In this document: positions 6,883 through 8,855 of the stretch, in pieces
How positions within the stretch are numbered: the first letter of the stretch is position 1
Layout: each line of letters starts with the position of its first letter
DNA from: an uncultured Burkholderiales Genera incertae sedis bacterium
Lineage (GTDB): Bacteria > Pseudomonadota > Gammaproteobacteria > Burkholderiales > Eutrophovitaceae
DNA length: 8,855 bases
Direction of reading: 5' to 3'
Assembly: GCA_905479505.1 (NCBI GenBank)
Contig: CAJQMS010000017.1
Span: forward strand, 1 to 8,855
The notes under the pieces: generated by a model
Databases searched by the model: none
What the model was told of the DNA's origin: nothing
Seen by the model: the letters and a program-made list of their open reading frames with translations, nothing else
Made by a program: the position numbers and the translations under genes

Positions 6883-7677
6883 ATGCGCTCTTATCTTGAT
6901 CTTATGGCACACATTCGTGATAACGGTATCCGTAAAGACGATAGAACCGGAACTGGAACCTTAAGCATTTTTGGAGCTCAGTTGCGCTTTAATCTCGACG
7001 AAGGCTTCCCGCTTCTCACAACAAAGAAAGTTCACTTGAAATCAATTATCCACGAATTGCTGTGGTTTTTGACTGGTGATACAAACATCAAATATTTAAA
7101 AGAAAATAACGTATCCATTTGGGATGAATGGGCAGATAAGGACGGAGATTTAGGGCCAGTTTACGGCCGTCAGTGGAGATCATGGCCAACCCCAAGCGGC
7201 GATAAAATTGATCAAATCACCGACGTCATTCAAGAAATCAAGAACAATCCGAATTCTCGTCGACTCATCGTATCAGCTTGGAACGTCGGAGAAATCGAAA
7301 AAATGGCTTTAGCGCCGTGTCACGCTTTTTTTCAATTTTATGTCGCGGACGGGAAATTATCATGTCAACTCTACCAGCGCAGTGCGGATTTTTTTCTTGG
7401 CGTACCGTTTAATATCGCGTCATATGCAATACTTACCATGATGATCGCTCAGGTGTGCGGGCTAAAAGTAGGCGACTTTGTCCATACATTCGGAGATTGC
7501 CACCTGTACCTAAACCATCTTAATCAAGCAGATGAACAACTGGCTCGCTCGCCGCGCAAACTTCCCAAAATGCACCTAAACAATAAGGTAAATAACATTC
7601 TGGAATTTACCTATGCTGATTTCGAACTTGAAAACTATGATCCGCATCCACTAATCAAGGCGCCTATTGCGATATAA
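6883..7677 (+). CDS. thyA: Thymidylate synthase ThyA
   Basis: Methylates dUMP to dTMP with 5,10-methylenetetrahydrofolate, releasing dihydrofolate; cytosolic homodimer. At 264 residues it is the same length as E. coli ThyA and collinear with it. Catalytic and binding residues fall at identical numbers: Arg21 (DRTGTGT), Arg126/Arg127 (SRRLIVSAWN), nucleophile Cys146 (ALAPCHAFFQFY), Asp169, Asn177 (PFNIASY), His207 and Tyr209 (GDCHLYLNH); the C-terminus is the typical KAPIAI. Cys206 sits where E. coli has Thr, a minor variant. The ATG at 6883 has a strong AGAGGAT ribosome site. The stop is ten bases before the folA ATG, so the two form a bicistronic unit in which FolA recycles the dihydrofolate made here. 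This is the folate-type enzyme, not flavin-dependent ThyX. Confidence 0.98.
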   Translation: MRSYLDLMAHIRDNGIRKDDRTGTGTLSIFGAQLRFNLDEGFPLLTTKKVHLKSIIHELLWFLTGDTNIKYLKENNVSIWDEWADKDGDLGPVYGRQWRSWPTPSGDKIDQITDVIQEIKNNPNSRRLIVSAWNVGEIEKMALAPCHAFFQFYVADGKLSCQLYQRSADFFLGVPFNIASYAILTMMIAQVCGLKVGDFVHTFGDCHLYLNHLNQADEQLARSPRKLPKMHLNNKVNNILEFTYADFELENYDPHPLIKAPIAI

Positions 7678-7683
7678 AAGGGA
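7678..7683 (+). promoter_or_regulatory. Ribosome binding site deciding the folA start
   Basis: AAGGGA immediately follows the thyA stop and lies four bases before the ATG at 7688. It supports that ATG over an in-frame TTG at 7667 that would overlap the thyA end and add seven non-conserved residues. Confidence 0.7.
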
Positions 7684-7687
7684 CCAA

Positions 7688-8179
7688 ATGAGTATCATAA
7701 TCATCGTTGCACAATCAAAAAATGGCACCATCGGAGTCAATGGGGCATTACCTTGGCATTTATCGGATGACCTAAAGCGATTCCGAAGGTTAACCACGGG
7801 TAACACAGTGATCATGGGCAGGAAAACTTGGGACTCCATCGGCAGACCCCTACCTGATCGACATAACATCGTCATCACCCGAACGCCAGAGCTATGCCTT
7901 GAAGGGGCCCAAACTGTCACTAGCCTAGAGGAAGCTCTTAGAGTCGCTCCAACTGGACTCGACCAATTTATAATCGGTGGCGCTGAAATTTATAACCTGG
8001 CTCTACCAAAAGCTGACAGCATAGAAATGACGTTGATCCATAAAAACGTTGCCGGAGATACCTTCTTTCCCGTACTTAGTGAAGAGAGTTGGCGAAAATC
8101 CGTTGGTATAGAGCAGGTAGATGAGAAATCTGGATTACAGTTCTCCTATGTTGCTTACCATAGAAGAGGATCCAGCTAA
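7688..8179 (+). CDS. folA: Dihydrofolate reductase FolA
   Basis: NADPH-dependent reduction of dihydrofolate to tetrahydrofolate; cytosolic monomer and the target of trimethoprim-type antifolates. It has 163 residues (E. coli 159), a single DHFR domain. Seen in order: SIIIIVAQSKNGTIG (2-16), the substrate loop NGALPWHLSDDLKRF (18-32) with the catalytic acid at Asp28 (aligned to E. coli Asp27), the cofactor segment VIMGRKTWDSIGRPLPDRHN, and FIIGGAEIYNLALPKAD, whose double glycine contacts NADPH. DTFFPVL near the C-terminus is also typical. The chosen start is the ATG with AAGGGA in front, matching the family N-terminus; the upstream TTG is rejected. It is coupled to thyA by a ten-base gap, which pairs dihydrofolate production with its recycling, and it converges with the decarboxylase gene seven bases after its stop. 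Confidence 0.98.
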   Translation: MSIIIIVAQSKNGTIGVNGALPWHLSDDLKRFRRLTTGNTVIMGRKTWDSIGRPLPDRHNIVITRTPELCLEGAQTVTSLEEALRVAPTGLDQFIIGGAEIYNLALPKADSIEMTLIHKNVAGDTFFPVLSEESWRKSVGIEQVDEKSGLQFSYVAYHRRGSS

Positions 8180-8186
8180 CCCGGGC

Positions 8187-8855
8187 TTATTCGTTGATAA
8201 CCACAATCTCAGGAATAGGGAAACCGTTAAACTCATTGGCATATACGGTGGTGTAAGCTCCCGCGTTAGGAAAATACAAGAGGTCTCCCTCCTTCGTTGA
8301 TATTGGTAGCATCTGCTCCCGACCTAGAACATCAACAGAATCACAGCTGGGTCCTGCGACGAACCAAGAGACGCTATTACCCGATTTATTTTTTACATCG
8401 ATCTGGTATTGGATACCTTGCGTGCACTCCATAAGTCCACCAAAAACGCCGGCGTCCAAATACATCCACCGCTCCTCGCCTTTGGTCGTTGTGCCAATGA
8501 CTTGGCATACAAAGTAAGCTGAATCGCTCACCATATAACGCCCCGGTTCGGCCGACACTTGAATGTGTTCACCGAAATCCTCAAGAGCCTTTCCAACAAC
8601 ATCACCAATATATTCAATTGATGGAATTGGCCTTGTGAGTCTCACTGGAAAGCCACCACCTATATTCAGTAATTCAGTCTTCAGCCCTCGACTTTCCATA
8701 TTAGAGAAAAGTCGTTTAGCAGTTTCGATCGCCAATTTCCAATTATCGACGTTTCTACATTGCGAACCAACATGAAAGGTGAGGCCGCATAAGTCAGCGC
8801 CCAACTGCACTGCCGTGTCAAAAATTTCGTCGGCATCTCTGGCCTTAACTCCAAA
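8187..8855 (-). CDS. Fold-III PLP decarboxylase, ornithine/lysine type (N-terminus cut by window edge)
   Basis: Alanine-racemase-fold, PLP-dependent amino acid decarboxylase, most likely ornithine (or ornithine/lysine) decarboxylase supplying putrescine or cadaverine for polyamines. The last 222 codons and the stop are present and the frame runs open through the right edge. The full-length family is around 390-400 residues, so about 170 residues, including the PLP lysine, are outside. Seen: LTFHVGSQC (histidine stacking on PLP), LNIGGGFP, AEPGRYMV (PLP phosphate-binding), AGPSCDSVDVL with the catalytic cysteine supplied across the dimer, and GAYTTVYANEFNGF with the conserved C-terminal tyrosine. 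The Cys-Asp motif favours ornithine decarboxylase over diaminopimelate decarboxylase (usually GPxCES) and carboxynorspermidine decarboxylase. It is unrelated to the fold-I SpeC of E. coli. An internal GTG near 8810 could be mistaken for a start, but homology continues upstream. It is convergent with folA. Confidence 0.9.
   Translation of the reverse strand, partial: FGVKARDADEIFDTAVQLGADLCGLTFHVGSQCRNVDNWKLAIETAKRLFSNMESRGLKTELLNIGGGFPVRLTRPIPSIEYIGDVVGKALEDFGEHIQVSAEPGRYMVSDSAYFVCQVIGTTTKGEERWMYLDAGVFGGLMECTQGIQYQIDVKNKSGNSVSWFVAGPSCDSVDVLGREQMLPISTKEGDLLYFPNAGAYTTVYANEFNGFPIPEIVVINE

Noticed and set aside
7667..7687. TTG-initiated extension of folA overlapping the thyA end
   Set aside because: The added residues are not part of the DHFR fold, and the ATG at 7688 has AAGGGA directly upstream.
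7651..7920. Minus-strand 89-codon frame across the thyA-folA junction
   Set aside because: It is antisense to two conserved enzymes and has no recognisable domain.
1..8855. A novel defence, mobile or biosynthetic system
   Set aside because: Nearly every long stretch is accounted for by recognised core-metabolism genes, with no integrase, transposase, toxin-antitoxin pair, repeat array or unexplained gene cassette.

Overview
The window carries a block of ordinary biosynthetic genes from what looks like a gammaproteobacterium of moderate GC content (mid-40s percent by eye). The assignment rests on three points: Asd closely follows the E. coli/Pseudomonas form, the order leuC-leuD-leuB-asd is typical of Pseudomonas-like gammaproteobacteria, and an HcaT-like transporter lies directly downstream of aroC. 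A free-living, possibly aquatic lineage is plausible, but the genus cannot be read from the sequence.

Layout. From 1 to 6700 all genes are on the minus strand, in transcription order aroC (6700-5609), an MFS permease (5511-4366), leuC (4278-2866), leuD (2831-2190), leuB (2097-1033) and asd (972 to beyond the left edge). A 182-bp divergent intergenic region (6701-6882) separates aroC from a plus-strand pair, thyA (6883-7677) and folA (7688-8179), spaced 10 bp apart. From 8187 to the right edge is the C-terminal part of a minus-strand fold-III PLP decarboxylase (ornithine/lysine type), convergent with folA and only 7 bp from it. No gene-free stretch exceeds 300 bases. I saw no tRNA, rRNA, insertion sequence, CRISPR array or phage gene.

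How the genes work together. AroC makes chorismate, the last common aromatic precursor. LeuC/LeuD form the [4Fe-4S] isopropylmalate isomerase, and LeuB oxidises 3-isopropylmalate, so the two central steps of leucine synthesis are here while leuA is not. Asd makes aspartate semialdehyde for the lysine/diaminopimelate, threonine and methionine branches. ThyA makes dTMP and oxidises methylene-tetrahydrofolate to dihydrofolate; FolA reduces it back, so that pair is a closed functional cycle. The decarboxylase should feed polyamine synthesis.

Control. Two promoter-like sites stand out: an extended -10 motif ahead of leuC and a -35/-10 pair in the leuD-leuB gap. No leucine-rich leader peptide or attenuator is visible upstream of leuC. 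The aroC/thyA divergent region has a small inverted repeat and a possible 8-codon leader ORF but no convincing consensus promoter. I found no previously undescribed system here; the findings concern gene order, regulation and start codons.
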